In this document: in pieces, positions 1-8,905 of the stretch | Numbering within the stretch: position 1 is the first letter of the stretch | Layout of the letters: the number at the start of each line of letters is the position of its first letter | NCBI GenBank assembly: GCA_946478755.1 | Contig: CAMLDJ010000083.1 | Span: 1-19,019, forward strand | Direction: 5' to 3' | Length of the DNA stretch: 19,019 nucleotides | Source of the DNA: an uncultured Pedobacter sp. | GTDB taxonomy: Bacteria > Bacteroidota > Bacteroidia > Sphingobacteriales > Sphingobacteriaceae | Translations under genes and position numbers: made by a program | Notes under the pieces: generated by a model | What the model saw: only the letters and a program-made list of their open reading frames with translations | Told to the model about the DNA's origin: nothing | Database searches by the model: none

Positions 1-856
1 AGCTATTGAGATATTTTATACTCTCAGGCACTTGCGTAACGGATGAACTGCTTTCGTCCTCAATATAATAATGTTTCACGCCGGCTTTGCGCGCTGCTTT
101 TATCACGGCCGGAATATCAATTTGGCCGCTGCCTAAAATCACGTCGTTATCCTTCGGGGTACTACCCGACAGGCTGCCACGTTCAACACCTTTTTTTAAA
201 TCTTTCATGTGCAGCGCTTTATAGCGATTACCGTATTTGGCCAGTAATTGCGCTGGGTCCTGTCCCGGCAAGAATGCCCACAGGATATCCAGCTCCATGC
301 TTACATATTTGGGGTCGGTATTTTTCAGCAGGTAGTCGTACAACGTGCCATCCTGGTAAGGTTGGAACTCGAACCCATGATTATGATAAATGAAAGTAAG
401 GCCATAGGTATCTTTCAGCAGCTTACCATACTTGTTAAAATCGGCAACCGTTTGTTTGGCATTGTCTAAGGTAAAAGCGCCTTTGTGGGGAATACCGGCT
501 ACCCTAACAAAGGTTGCACCCAATGTTAGGGCAGTTTTCCCTACTTCATCGGTGTTATTGACCAGGTCTTCATAGCTTACCCCGTATGATGAACATTTGA
601 TACCCCTTACATCGCACATTTTGCGCAAGTCGTCAGGTGTTTGTTTAAACAGGTTCGAAAATTCGATATCGGTTATCCCGTTGTCTTTTATCATATCGAG
701 CGTGCCGGGCACATCTTTGGCAAATTGGTTACGATAGGTGTAGGATACAATACCCGGGGCTTCCGGAAATAGTTTTTTTTGAGCTACTGCCTGGCTGCTA
801 ACCAGGCCTCCTATTAAACCCAGGGTTAGTAATGCTTTTTTAAAATGATAGATCAT
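1..856 (-). CDS. Secreted sugar phosphate isomerase/epimerase (xylose-isomerase-like TIM barrel), 3' end off window
   Basis: Translating the minus strand from the ATG at 856-854 gives an uninterrupted reading frame of 285 codons that runs off the left edge, so only the last few residues are missing. It begins with a Sec signal peptide (MIYHFKKALL, hydrophobic core, SQAVAQ cleavage region), so the enzyme should act in the periplasm. Family signatures are visible: YHNHGFEF, a metal-ligand-type ELDILW segment, LHMKD and a C-terminal YIEDES. These are typical of the AP-endonuclease-2/xylose-isomerase-like superfamily, in which acidic and histidine residues bind a divalent metal and catalyse isomerisation or epimerisation. 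It lies 30 bp downstream of the Gfo/Idh/MocA gene on the same strand, so the two are probably co-transcribed. The exact substrate cannot be told from sequence. Confidence 0.9.
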   Translation of the reverse strand, partial: MIYHFKKALLTLGLIGGLVSSQAVAQKKLFPEAPGIVSYTYRNQFAKDVPGTLDMIKDNGITDIEFSNLFKQTPDDLRKMCDVRGIKCSSYGVSYEDLVNNTDEVGKTALTLGATFVRVAGIPHKGAFTLDNAKQTVADFNKYGKLLKDTYGLTFIYHNHGFEFQPYQDGTLYDYLLKNTDPKYVSMELDILWAFLPGQDPAQLLAKYGNRYKALHMKDLKKGVERGSLSGSTPKDNDVILGSGQIDIPAVIKAARKAGVKHYYIEDESSSSVTQVPESIKYLNS

Positions 857-886
857 ATTTGAATTGTTATTTGGATAGACTGTTAA

Positions 887-2233
887 CTAAACTTTAGGTT
901 CCCAACCCGGCTCATAGCTACGTTGCCATAGCTTCTGCGCCTGGGGATCATTAAGAATATGACCGTTTTTCGGGTCGAGGTGAAGTTCCCGGCCGACACG
1001 CCAGGCAATATTGCTTAGCTGCATACCGATAATGCTTTTATGTCCGATCTCCACATCGCAATTTGGCTTGCGGTTACTGCGTATCGCATCCAGGAAATCA
1101 GCTACGTGCATGCTATCCAAACTCAGGCTTACGCTGGCAGTATTGCGCCCTTGCACGGCTTCTTCCTTGGTTTTCGGGCCAACGTCCTTCAGCAGTTTAC
1201 CTTTTAAATCAAATACTTTATAAGCATCGGTACCGGTGCTCAGGCTTCCGTTCTCCCCATAAAAAATAATTCCGCGCTCATCGCCTTCAATTCTTCGGCC
1301 GTTCGCACTGCTGCTTTCCCACATAATCATTTTCCTGTCCGGATATTCCAGCGTTACGACCTGCGTATCCGGTGTTTCCCAATCGTCCTTATATGCATAA
1401 CGTCCGCCTGATGAAGTTACTTTTACCGGAAAATCAACACCTAATCCCCAGCGGGCTATATCAACCTCGTGCGTACCATTGTTCAGCGCCTCACCGGTGC
1501 CCCAATGCCAAAACCAATGCCAGTTGTAATGGATCAGTCCATCCTGGTAAGCCAGGCGCGGCGCGGGGCCTTGCCACAGGTCGTAATTTAACTCGGAAGG
1601 CGCGGTGCCGGGTTTCAGGAAAGTAGGCTTACGATCGTTCGTGTACCAGGTTTTGGCGTAGTAAACCCTGCCAATAATTCCTTCATGCAATTGCTGTATG
1701 CCTTCGGTCAGTATCGGGGCCGAACGGCGCTGCGCGCCCATTTGTACCACCCGGTTATATTTACGGGCGGCGGCAATGGCCAGCTCGCCCTCATGCGGGT
1801 TATGGCTTAGCGGCTTCTCTACATAGACATGTTTTCCGGACTGGCAGCCCATAATTGTAAGGGGTGTGTGCCAATGATCGGGCGTGGCAATGTAGATGGC
1901 GTCAATATTTTTATCCTGCATCACCTTACGGCAGTCGCCTTCAGTTTTGGGAACATTTACTTGTTTGTTATCGGCTACAGATTTTAGTGCTTTGGCAAAA
2001 ACACGGGTATCAACATCGCAAAGTGTAACTATCTCTGCATTCTTTTGCCGCGCGAAAGTGCCCGTCATGCTGGAGCCGCGGCCATTTAAACCGATGATGG
2101 CGACATGAACGCGATCGTTGGCGCCAATAATATTACGGTAGCTTTTTGCGCTCATGCCAAACAGGCTGTGGTGTGCCATAACTCCAGCCGATGCAATAGC
2201 TACTTTTTTAATAAAATCTCTTCGTTTTTCCAT
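887..2233 (-). CDS. Gfo/Idh/MocA family oxidoreductase with Tat signal
   Basis: 448-residue NAD(P)-dependent sugar or inositol dehydrogenase-like protein. The N-terminus has a twin-arginine motif (KRRDFIKK, residues 3-10) followed by a short hydrophobic stretch, indicating export of the folded, cofactor-loaded enzyme. The Rossmann dinucleotide site is GLNGRG (about residues 48-53). The family hallmark EKP sits at residues 139-141, and the C-terminal domain carries GTHEVDIARW (about 253-262) in the usual position of the substrate-binding and catalytic histidine/aspartate. The length fits the secreted Bacteroidota subfamily. It lies between susD and the isomerase gene on the same strand, so it likely oxidises a sugar imported by the SusCD system. 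Secreted family members often oxidise sugars at C3, but the substrate here is an inference and is not visible in sequence. Confidence 0.93.
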   Translation of the reverse strand: MEKRRDFIKKVAIASAGVMAHHSLFGMSAKSYRNIIGANDRVHVAIIGLNGRGSSMTGTFARQKNAEIVTLCDVDTRVFAKALKSVADNKQVNVPKTEGDCRKVMQDKNIDAIYIATPDHWHTPLTIMGCQSGKHVYVEKPLSHNPHEGELAIAAARKYNRVVQMGAQRRSAPILTEGIQQLHEGIIGRVYYAKTWYTNDRKPTFLKPGTAPSELNYDLWQGPAPRLAYQDGLIHYNWHWFWHWGTGEALNNGTHEVDIARWGLGVDFPVKVTSSGGRYAYKDDWETPDTQVVTLEYPDRKMIMWESSSANGRRIEGDERGIIFYGENGSLSTGTDAYKVFDLKGKLLKDVGPKTKEEAVQGRNTASVSLSLDSMHVADFLDAIRSNRKPNCDVEIGHKSIIGMQLSNIAWRVGRELHLDPKNGHILNDPQAQKLWQRSYEPGWEPKV

Positions 2234-2256
2234 AACATGTTAAATTAGGGTAATAA

Positions 2257-2281
2257 TTACCGGTAACAAGTATAATTATAC
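2257..2281. repeat. Two adjacent short palindromes upstream of the oxidoreductase gene
   Basis: TTACCGGTAA (2257-2266) and GTATAATTATAC (2270-2281) are perfect palindromes 24-48 bp upstream of the Gfo/Idh/MocA start codon. They could be a regulator site or simply AT-rich coincidence. No good TAnnTTTG promoter was found here. Confidence 0.25.
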
Positions 2282-2323
2282 AAAATACCGGATATATGTT
2301 TATTCATTTAAAAATCAATTTGT

Positions 2324-2345
2324 GGATGCACGATACTGTGCATCC
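2324..2345 (-). terminator. Hairpin just behind susD
   Basis: GGATGCAC and GTGCATCC form a perfect 8-bp stem around a 6-nt loop, starting 12 bp after the susD stop codon. No clear T-tract follows on the minus strand. It may act as a partial terminator or 3'-end stabiliser that lowers expression of the two enzyme genes relative to susCD. Confidence 0.5.
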
Positions 2346-2356
2346 TTAGCCAGGCG

Positions 2357-4006
2357 TTAAAAATCTTTGTTTTGCGGATATTTATCGCCTGTAATGATCC
2401 GGTCTATCTGACTTTGTGGTATAGGCCTTAAAATATGCTTTTCCTGGATGTTAGGTCCGGCATCAGGGTTGTAAAGCTTGACCCGCTCCAGGAGTTTATT
2501 TGTCCTTACGAGATCCAGCCAGCGGGTTTGTTCTCCGCACAATTCACGGGCCCGCTCATCCAGGATATAGTCAAGCGTCATTTGTGCCGGGGAGATGTTC
2601 ATTGCAGCAGTGTTACCTGTGGGATAAGCTGCACGCGCTCTGACAACATTGATATATTTTGCGGCATTGGTCTGGTCATCCAGATTGACTGCAGCTTCTG
2701 CAGCCAGCAAATAGGTTTCTGACAGACGATAAACGATAATCGGTCTAACCGACGGATCGTTGATGCCCGCCCGCTTTGTATCCTGATATTTCGTCATTGT
2801 TGGATATAACTGTAAGGTATAGTTGCGCGGAGGAACCAATAAGTAGCGGGTTGCATTGATCTTAGCGTTCGTCACATCTACCCCTGGCATATAAATAGCC
2901 GTATCACCCAACGCGTATTTGGGTACGCCATTGACTTTTGGAATTTTATCAGCGGAGTTAGATAGCCATACAGACTGAAAGGTTTTGTAATACCTTGTAT
3001 CATTTGTTTTATCAGCAAAACAAACATTTCCCAGCCAGCTGGTTAACTGAACACGGCCATATGGCCGGCCGTAAGCCATAGAGCGAACGAGACCAGGAAA
3101 ATTTTCATAACCCATCACGTAATGAAAATTCAATTCATTGCTAATGCCATTATAGGTCAGGTTCGGGGTATGCTGAACGCTCCAAAGTACCTCCCGGCTG
3201 GCCTCATTACCTTCTGCAAAAACGGAACCAAAATCCGGCAACAAACCAAGGTTCAAAGCCCCAATATTATCGATTAGCGCTTTTGCGGTATTGTAAGCAT
3301 TCTGAAAATCGTCTGGTTGTTTGGCAGATGAATAAGCTCTGGTCAAATAGACTTTCGCCAGCAGGTGTGATGCCGCAGCCGCGGTTGCCTTACCTGGCAA
3401 CACGCCATTCAGGGTAGGGCTTGGAGGAAGGGCGGCAATCGCATCCTTCAAATCCTGCACAATGAAATTATAAACTTCGGCAATTGGCGCTCTGTTCGCG
3501 CTGGTGCTGGGTTCGCTGATAAAATTTTTGTTCAGGGTTACAGGCCCGAAAAATCTAACCAGCAAGAAGTAGTAATTGGCACGGAGAAATTTGGCTTCCG
3601 CTACTTTCTGTTTAACGGTGTTGGCGTCTAGGCCGGTCACCGTTGCGCCATTATCAATGATGCCGTTGCAGGTATTGATGAAGGTATAGCATGGATTCCA
3701 AACACCGGATAAAAATCCACTGCTGGCGTCATAACTGCTTGAATAAACGTTAAAGTTGGAGTTTCCGCCCCCTCCGGATCTAAATTCATCTGTTCCGGGC
3801 ACGGTCATGGTCATCAGGTTTTCTGATCCCCATAAGTTACGGTTGCCTGCGTACGCAGCATCAAGGCCGGATTGAAACCCTTGTGCGGTATTAAAGTATT
3901 GTGGTGTAAGTGATGATTTTGGATCTTCAATCAATTGCTTATTGCAACCGGAAATGACGATAGCTATTGACGTGATCGCCAAAATGCGATATAGAAATGA
4001 CCTCAT
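2357..4006 (-). CDS. SusD/RagB-family glycan-binding outer-membrane lipoprotein
   Basis: Surface lipoprotein that binds a glycan and forms the lid of the SusC channel. I start it at the ATG at 4006-4004, giving 549 residues. A TTG at 4018 would add only four residues and directly abuts the susC stop. The signal peptide MRSFLYRILA... ends in lipobox VISGC, with the lipidated Cys at residue 21. The N-terminal SusD-like region contains the typical KFLRANYYFLLVRFFGPV segment. The C-terminal RagB/SusD domain ends with the characteristic LDERARELCGEQTRWLDL and LRPIPQSQID motifs. It follows susC by 12 bp in one operon, the universal arrangement for these partners. The glycan specificity cannot be read from sequence. 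Confidence 0.95.
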   Translation of the reverse strand: MRSFLYRILAITSIAIVISGCNKQLIEDPKSSLTPQYFNTAQGFQSGLDAAYAGNRNLWGSENLMTMTVPGTDEFRSGGGGNSNFNVYSSSYDASSGFLSGVWNPCYTFINTCNGIIDNGATVTGLDANTVKQKVAEAKFLRANYYFLLVRFFGPVTLNKNFISEPSTSANRAPIAEVYNFIVQDLKDAIAALPPSPTLNGVLPGKATAAAASHLLAKVYLTRAYSSAKQPDDFQNAYNTAKALIDNIGALNLGLLPDFGSVFAEGNEASREVLWSVQHTPNLTYNGISNELNFHYVMGYENFPGLVRSMAYGRPYGRVQLTSWLGNVCFADKTNDTRYYKTFQSVWLSNSADKIPKVNGVPKYALGDTAIYMPGVDVTNAKINATRYLLVPPRNYTLQLYPTMTKYQDTKRAGINDPSVRPIIVYRLSETYLLAAEAAVNLDDQTNAAKYINVVRARAAYPTGNTAAMNISPAQMTLDYILDERARELCGEQTRWLDLVRTNKLLERVKLYNPDAGPNIQEKHILRPIPQSQIDRIITGDKYPQNKDF

Positions 4007-4018
4007 GTGTATTATCAA

Positions 4019-7000
4019 TTAAAATGAAACATTCAAACCAAACAATAGTGATTTAACCGGGGGTGTGTCGACTGTAAGCGTACCTTCCGATTCAGGATCA
4101 GCCCCATTAAACCGGTTGTGCAATGGAGAAAATAATATGATTGCATCGTTCAACGAGGCGTGGACTCTCAAAGATTTTGCCTTGATCTTCGATGCGATTA
4201 GCTGCGGGAATGTATAACCCAAACTGATTGTCCGGATTTTAAGATAGGACGCATTATAGTAACCCAATAATTCCCCATAAGCAGGCGATCCAACATTAAA
4301 ATTGGGTTTTGGATATTTGTTTGCGTGATTTGATGGCGTCCAATAATCGACCCTTAAGTTGTTGGCCTTACCGTTAAGTGCGTTGACATTGCTCGCGGGC
4401 TGCAGCCAGGTGGCTATTTGGGTCCCGCCTACGCGGTAAGATCCGACAACTGCCAGGTCAATGCCCTGGTAACTGAAGCGGTTGGTAAAGCCGCCCAGGA
4501 AATCAGGCTGCCTTGTACCCAAAATGGTGCGGTCGTTAGCGTTGATCACACCATCGCCATTTAAGTCCGCCACCCTGATGGTACCAATTACAGAGGCTGC
4601 TCCAGTCATGGTCAGATTAAGACGCCTGGCTTCAGTTGAGTCGGCTTTTGTATTTTGCCAGATACCTACCCGCTGGTAATTATACAGTGAGCTTATTGGC
4701 GATCCGACAAATCTGTTGTTGCCGATATCTTGTGTAACACCATTTTGTAATGCGATGATCTTATTGCGGTTAAATGTCATATTGAAATTGGTCGCCCAAC
4801 CAAAATCTTTCCTGGACCTGGCTTTAACATTTACCGAATTTATGGTAATTTCCAAACCTTTATTTTCCGTTTTGCCTACGTTGGCCAGGAACTGTGAGGT
4901 ATAGCCAGTGGTAATCGGGAGGTTTTGAGGAAGTATTAAATCATGTGTCTTTTGATGATAAGCATCCACCGTACCAGTTATCCGGTCTTTGAACAAACCG
5001 AAATCCAGACCAAGGTTCAATGATGCAGTGTACTCCCAACCTAGCTTTGGATTGGGTACATTATTGGGGTAGGTGCCGGTTACGTTAGTTGTTCCGTAAT
5101 TGTAATTAATTATCTTGAGACCGCCCAGCGTCTGATAAGGGCTAACCGCTGCATTACCTACAATGCCGTACCCAACGCGAAGTTTCAAGCTGGATACAGC
5201 ATTGATCTGTTTCATAAAATTTTCTTCGGAAATATTCCAGCCAACTGCCGCAGAAGGAAACAAATGATATTTATTTCCGGGAGCCAGCGTAGATGAGCCA
5301 TCAGATCGCATCGTCAGCGTAAGCAGGTACTTACTCTTGTAGTCATAGTTAATACGGCCCATGAAAGAAACAATTGAGAATTTGGAGTATTCGCCTGTGC
5401 CCTTAAAATTAGCGCCCAATTCCGGGTTGTAATATTGTACCTCATCGGCCAGAATGCTGTTATAGGTCAGGGTCGTACTATATTTATTATCCTGCTGGTA
5501 ACTGAAAAGTCCGGTGCCTGTAACATGGTGGTTTTCGGCAAATGTATTCTCGTAAACAATCAGGTTTTCCAGGGTAAAATTCCGATAATCATAATTGCTG
5601 TTCCTGGCTGTTGAAGGGCCGCTTAAATTTTGGAAAGTGGTACTGCCGTAAAAGTCTCCATAAGTCTCAGGTGTCAGTTCCACGCCACCATTAAATCTAT
5701 ATTTAAGATGAGGAGTGAATTGTGCCTCGGCATACGCGGTTGTGAAGGTGTTGTAACGGGTTCGGTTCTGAACAACGGCACCCGGAACAAGATTGGCAAG
5801 CGGATTGTAAATTAAAGAGCCGCCACCAGGAAATGGAATCAGGTTACCTGCCGCATCGTAAGGAACGGTCAGGGGGCTGGATTGCAAAGCTTGAGATACC
5901 GGGTTTATTCCTTCGCCATTGGTCCTGCTAACCGAATTAAGTGAGCTGATTCCTACTTTAAAGATTTTTCCTAGTTGCTGATCGACACTCACCTTGAAAC
6001 TGAAGCGCTGAAAAGAAAGTCCTGGAAAGACACCTGTTTCGCCAAAATAACCTGCCGAAATCGCATACTTTGTCTGCTCGGTACCGCCCGACAACCCCAA
6101 CTGATGATTGGTACGGAAACCATTCTTGAAGATCAGTTTTTGCCAGTTCGTATTGGTTCCGTTCTGTAAGCCGGCAAGCTCAGCCGGCAGAAAAGTTATC
6201 CCATCAGTGTAAAACTTTGGATCATCTATGCCATTGTAGGGATTAGGCGCATTAAGTACATTCGGGTTGTTCGCATTGTAGTTTCCCCACTTTTTATAAA
6301 CCTGATAATCCGCAGGTTCCATCACGTCATAATATCCCAGGGGTTTCATCACTCCGGCGTAGCTGCTGTAAGATATCACAGGCGCTCCCATTTTGCCGCG
6401 TCGGGTCGTAATAAGTATTACGCCGTTTGCCCCTCTGGAGCCGTAGATTGCAGTTGCTGATGCATCTTTCAATATCTGAACGGACACCACATCGTCCTGG
6501 TTCAGGTCGTTGATATAAGTTCCATTAAAAGGAATCCCGTCTACAACATAGAGTACATTATTGCTAGCTCCTCCCTCTAATGATCGCTGTCCGCGAATGG
6601 ATATAGACGGCTTCGCCCCAGGGTGGCTATTACCGCCATTTTTTTGAATATCGAGGCCTGGTGCCTGGCCTTGAAGTGCACTAATTAAGTTGCTCACAGG
6701 CACGCTTCTCAATGCTTCTTCATTTACCGAGGCAATTGATCCTGTCACATCGGCCTTTTTCTGGGAACCATAACCCACTACCATCACTTCATTCATTGCA
6801 GCCACCTTTTCCTTTAACGTCACATCTATTTGAGTTCGGTTATTAACGGTCACTTCCAAAGTTTCATACCCTATGGCCGAGAAAATGAGGGTTTGATTGC
6901 CATCTGGTAACTTTAAAGTATACCCACCATTGGAATCACTGTTGGTACCGATTGTGGCACCCTTTACCCTAACGGTAATTTGGGGTAGGGTTTCGCCTTT

Positions 7001-7420
7001 AGCATCCCTGATGATACCTTTTACCACAATACTGGCGATCGCTGTATAGACTGCAGGAGGTTTTCTTTTAATAACAACTATGTTTTCATAAAGGGTATAG
7101 GTAAGGGGCTGGTCGGCAAAACATTTATCCAGAAAATCTTTCAGTTCTGCTTTTTTCACTGAAATACTTACCGGGTTGCTTTCGCTAATCATCGCTGAAT
7201 TGTACAGAAAAGTATAGCCGGTTTGTTTATGAAGTAATTCAAAAATCCGGGATAAGGAGGTATTATTCGCAGATATGCTTACCTGCTGGGCATAACTTGC
7301 GGCGTTAACCTGCAAAATAGCTACCAGTAAAAATGGGATCGTAAGTTTCACTATCAGACCAATTTTTGATAACATACAGGATCCACTCCTGCATGGAAAT
7401 GCGTGGAAAAATTTATACAT
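4019..7420 (-). CDS. SusC/RagA-family TonB-dependent outer-membrane transporter with STN signalling domain
   Basis: 1133-residue TonB-dependent channel. Order of parts: an extended signal peptide (to about residue 45, ending near ASYAQQ); an STN (secretin/TonB short N-terminal) domain at about 48-117; a carboxypeptidase-regulatory-like beta-sandwich at about 131-205 (VVKGIIRDAKGETLP, IGYETLEV); a plug domain at about 213-345 with the family motif DVTGSIASV, YVVDGIPF and the strong ILKDASATAIYGSRGANGVI segment; then the beta-barrel ending in the aromatic-terminated LLFGLNVSF. The STN domain marks it as a transducer that contacts an inner-membrane FecR-type anti-sigma factor. Such a gene lies directly upstream at 8698-7556 on the same strand. 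susD follows at 12 bp. No Bacteroidota promoter with a good -7 box was seen in the 135 bp between fecR and susC, fitting control by the ECF sigma factor at 8906. Confidence 0.96.
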   Translation of the reverse strand: MYKFFHAFPCRSGSCMLSKIGLIVKLTIPFLLVAILQVNAASYAQQVSISANNTSLSRIFELLHKQTGYTFLYNSAMISESNPVSISVKKAELKDFLDKCFADQPLTYTLYENIVVIKRKPPAVYTAIASIVVKGIIRDAKGETLPQITVRVKGATIGTNSDSNGGYTLKLPDGNQTLIFSAIGYETLEVTVNNRTQIDVTLKEKVAAMNEVMVVGYGSQKKADVTGSIASVNEEALRSVPVSNLISALQGQAPGLDIQKNGGNSHPGAKPSISIRGQRSLEGGASNNVLYVVDGIPFNGTYINDLNQDDVVSVQILKDASATAIYGSRGANGVILITTRRGKMGAPVISYSSYAGVMKPLGYYDVMEPADYQVYKKWGNYNANNPNVLNAPNPYNGIDDPKFYTDGITFLPAELAGLQNGTNTNWQKLIFKNGFRTNHQLGLSGGTEQTKYAISAGYFGETGVFPGLSFQRFSFKVSVDQQLGKIFKVGISSLNSVSRTNGEGINPVSQALQSSPLTVPYDAAGNLIPFPGGGSLIYNPLANLVPGAVVQNRTRYNTFTTAYAEAQFTPHLKYRFNGGVELTPETYGDFYGSTTFQNLSGPSTARNSNYDYRNFTLENLIVYENTFAENHHVTGTGLFSYQQDNKYSTTLTYNSILADEVQYYNPELGANFKGTGEYSKFSIVSFMGRINYDYKSKYLLTLTMRSDGSSTLAPGNKYHLFPSAAVGWNISEENFMKQINAVSSLKLRVGYGIVGNAAVSPYQTLGGLKIINYNYGTTNVTGTYPNNVPNPKLGWEYTASLNLGLDFGLFKDRITGTVDAYHQKTHDLILPQNLPITTGYTSQFLANVGKTENKGLEITINSVNVKARSRKDFGWATNFNMTFNRNKIIALQNGVTQDIGNNRFVGSPISSLYNYQRVGIWQNTKADSTEARRLNLTMTGAASVIGTIRVADLNGDGVINANDRTILGTRQPDFLGGFTNRFSYQGIDLAVVGSYRVGGTQIATWLQPASNVNALNGKANNLRVDYWTPSNHANKYPKPNFNVGSPAYGELLGYYNASYLKIRTISLGYTFPQLIASKIKAKSLRVHASLNDAIILFSPLHNRFNGADPESEGTLTVDTPPVKSLLFGLNVSF

Positions 7421-7489
7421 TTGGTTAGTGGGTTAATTTATAATTGATCGTTTCAAGGATTATATAAGTTGCTCAAAGCCTGATTGGCT

Positions 7490-7521
7490 AAAACCGGCGG
7501 CGCTCCAACGCTTCCGGTTTT
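7490..7521 (-). terminator. Hairpin between fecR and susC
   Basis: AAAACCGG and CCGGTTTT form an 8-bp stem, extended by an inner GCG/CGC pairing around loop CTCCAA. It is flanked by six T on the plus strand and four T on the minus strand. It lies 35 bp after the fecR stop and 70 bp before the susC start, so it probably ends the fecR transcript and separates anti-sigma expression from susCD. Confidence 0.55.
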
Positions 7522-7555
7522 TTATTTCAGCAACTCTTGTCTGAAAGTTGTAGAA

Positions 7556-8698
7556 CTATGGCATCACGGTTATCCTCCTTCCATCGATTTTAAAATGAAC
7601 GGTACCCGTTAATTCAAGTGTGGTTAATAGTTTGGAAATATCCTCAAACCTTGGTACTTTACCGCCGAAGTTTTGACGTTTCAGATTGCCTTTATAGCTG
7701 ACATCTACATCATACCAGCGCGCTACCCTGCGCATAATTGTTTCGATATTCTCGTCATCAAATTTAAAAAACCCATTTTTCCAGGCGATTACATTTTCTG
7801 CATTTACTGCATGTACCTGAAAATTTGATGCGCCGCTATTTAAAACGCCCTTCTGGTTCGGTATCAGCATAGTGCTGCTGCCATCTCTAGTTAGCTTCAC
7901 TGAGCCCTCAAGCAAGGTTGTTTCGATGGTATTTTCATCATTATAAGCCATCACATTAAAATGAGTGCCTAAAACCTCTACTTTCATACCGTTGAGCGCT
8001 ACGCTAAAAGGCTGCTCTCTGTTTTTTGCAACTTCAAAATAAGCCTCGCCGGTTAATTCCACTTTTCGTTCTTTGCCGGTGAAGGTGGTTGGATATTTTA
8101 ATGATGAACCAGCATTCAGCCATACTACTGTGCCATCGGCCAGCGTAAGCTGATATTGACCGCCCCGGGGTGTTTCTATAGTATTATAAATAACTCCATT
8201 TTGATCTGGCGTATCTGTATTGGCTCCATAGGCTAATTTGCCATCAGCAGTTTTGCTTACTATTGATGCCCCCTGCCGGGATATCAATCCCGAGCGGGTA
8301 TCGTCAAGGTCTAATTTTTCACCATTGGCGAGCGTTAAAACGGCACGGTTTCGGCCGGGTGTGATCATTGTGTTAATTGATGCAGAGGGAGCGGTTTGAT
8401 GCTGATCTGTTGTACCCAGCCAAAACCATGTACCGGCGGCAAGAAATATAAGTACAGATGCCGCCGCAACCCAATAGCGGAAATTACTGCGGCGCTTTTT
8501 CCCTTCAGCCGATATTTGCGACCGTAGTTTTTCAAGGAGCTGCTGCCTGACTTCGTCGGAAGTGCCCATTCCTGCCGACCATTGTTTAACTGTCAGCTCG
8601 AAATCATCACGGTAATTTTCCAGCTGCGCCAATTCTTCAGCGGTGCAATATCCCGACGCGCATTTCTCGAAAAGTACTATAAACTGCTCTTTGGTCAT
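7556..8698 (-). CDS. FecR-family anti-sigma factor
   Basis: 380-residue inner-membrane regulator. The N-terminal cytoplasmic part (1-70) would bind the ECF sigma factor. A single membrane helix lies at about 75-94 (WVAAASVLIFLAAGTWFWLG). The periplasmic FecR domain spans about 174-270 with typical TPRGGQYQLTLADGTVVWLN, GEAYFEV and VLGTHFNVMAY motifs. The C-terminal domain (about 312-380) matches the DUF4974 type found in Bacteroidota FecR proteins (DENIETIMRRVARWYDVDV) and is thought to contact the STN domain of SusC. Its neighbours confirm the role: STN-bearing susC downstream on the same strand and the cognate sigma gene 207 bp away, divergent on the plus strand. Most Bacteroidota trios are co-directional, so this layout is less common. 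Confidence 0.95.
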   Translation of the reverse strand: MTKEQFIVLFEKCASGYCTAEELAQLENYRDDFELTVKQWSAGMGTSDEVRQQLLEKLRSQISAEGKKRRSNFRYWVAAASVLIFLAAGTWFWLGTTDQHQTAPSASINTMITPGRNRAVLTLANGEKLDLDDTRSGLISRQGASIVSKTADGKLAYGANTDTPDQNGVIYNTIETPRGGQYQLTLADGTVVWLNAGSSLKYPTTFTGKERKVELTGEAYFEVAKNREQPFSVALNGMKVEVLGTHFNVMAYNDENTIETTLLEGSVKLTRDGSSTMLIPNQKGVLNSGASNFQVHAVNAENVIAWKNGFFKFDDENIETIMRRVARWYDVDVSYKGNLKRQNFGGKVPRFEDISKLLTTLELTGTVHFKIDGRRITVMP

Positions 8699-8905
8699 GA
8701 GTGTTTTAATATGGTATGTTAAGCTATAATTGGTACAGCGCTCGGCTGTAATGGCTTAATTAAAAGTATAGAGACATTTTTTAATGCCCAACTCACATAC
8801 AACTCATTTTTTTTAGCAGATTATATTTAATTACCTGTTTTTCAGCACTTAAAAAGAGTATAAATTTTAATTGGTTTTTTTTGTTAAATTAGCATTACCA
8901 ATTAT
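8699..8905. promoter_or_regulatory. Divergent regulatory region between fecR and the ECF sigma gene
   Basis: 207 bp, very AT-rich, between two divergent starts. A small perfect hairpin (TACAGC/GCTGTA, 8734-8750) lies in the presumed fecR leader. The best sigma-gene -7 candidate is TAAATTTT at 8861-8868, one mismatch from TAnnTTTG, with only TTT at the -33 position. No promoter can be assigned with confidence. Confidence 0.35.

Noticed and set aside
4007..4018. TTG start for SusD directly after the susC stop
   Set aside because: The ATG at 4006 gives a standard lipoprotein signal peptide, and the TTG adds only four residues.
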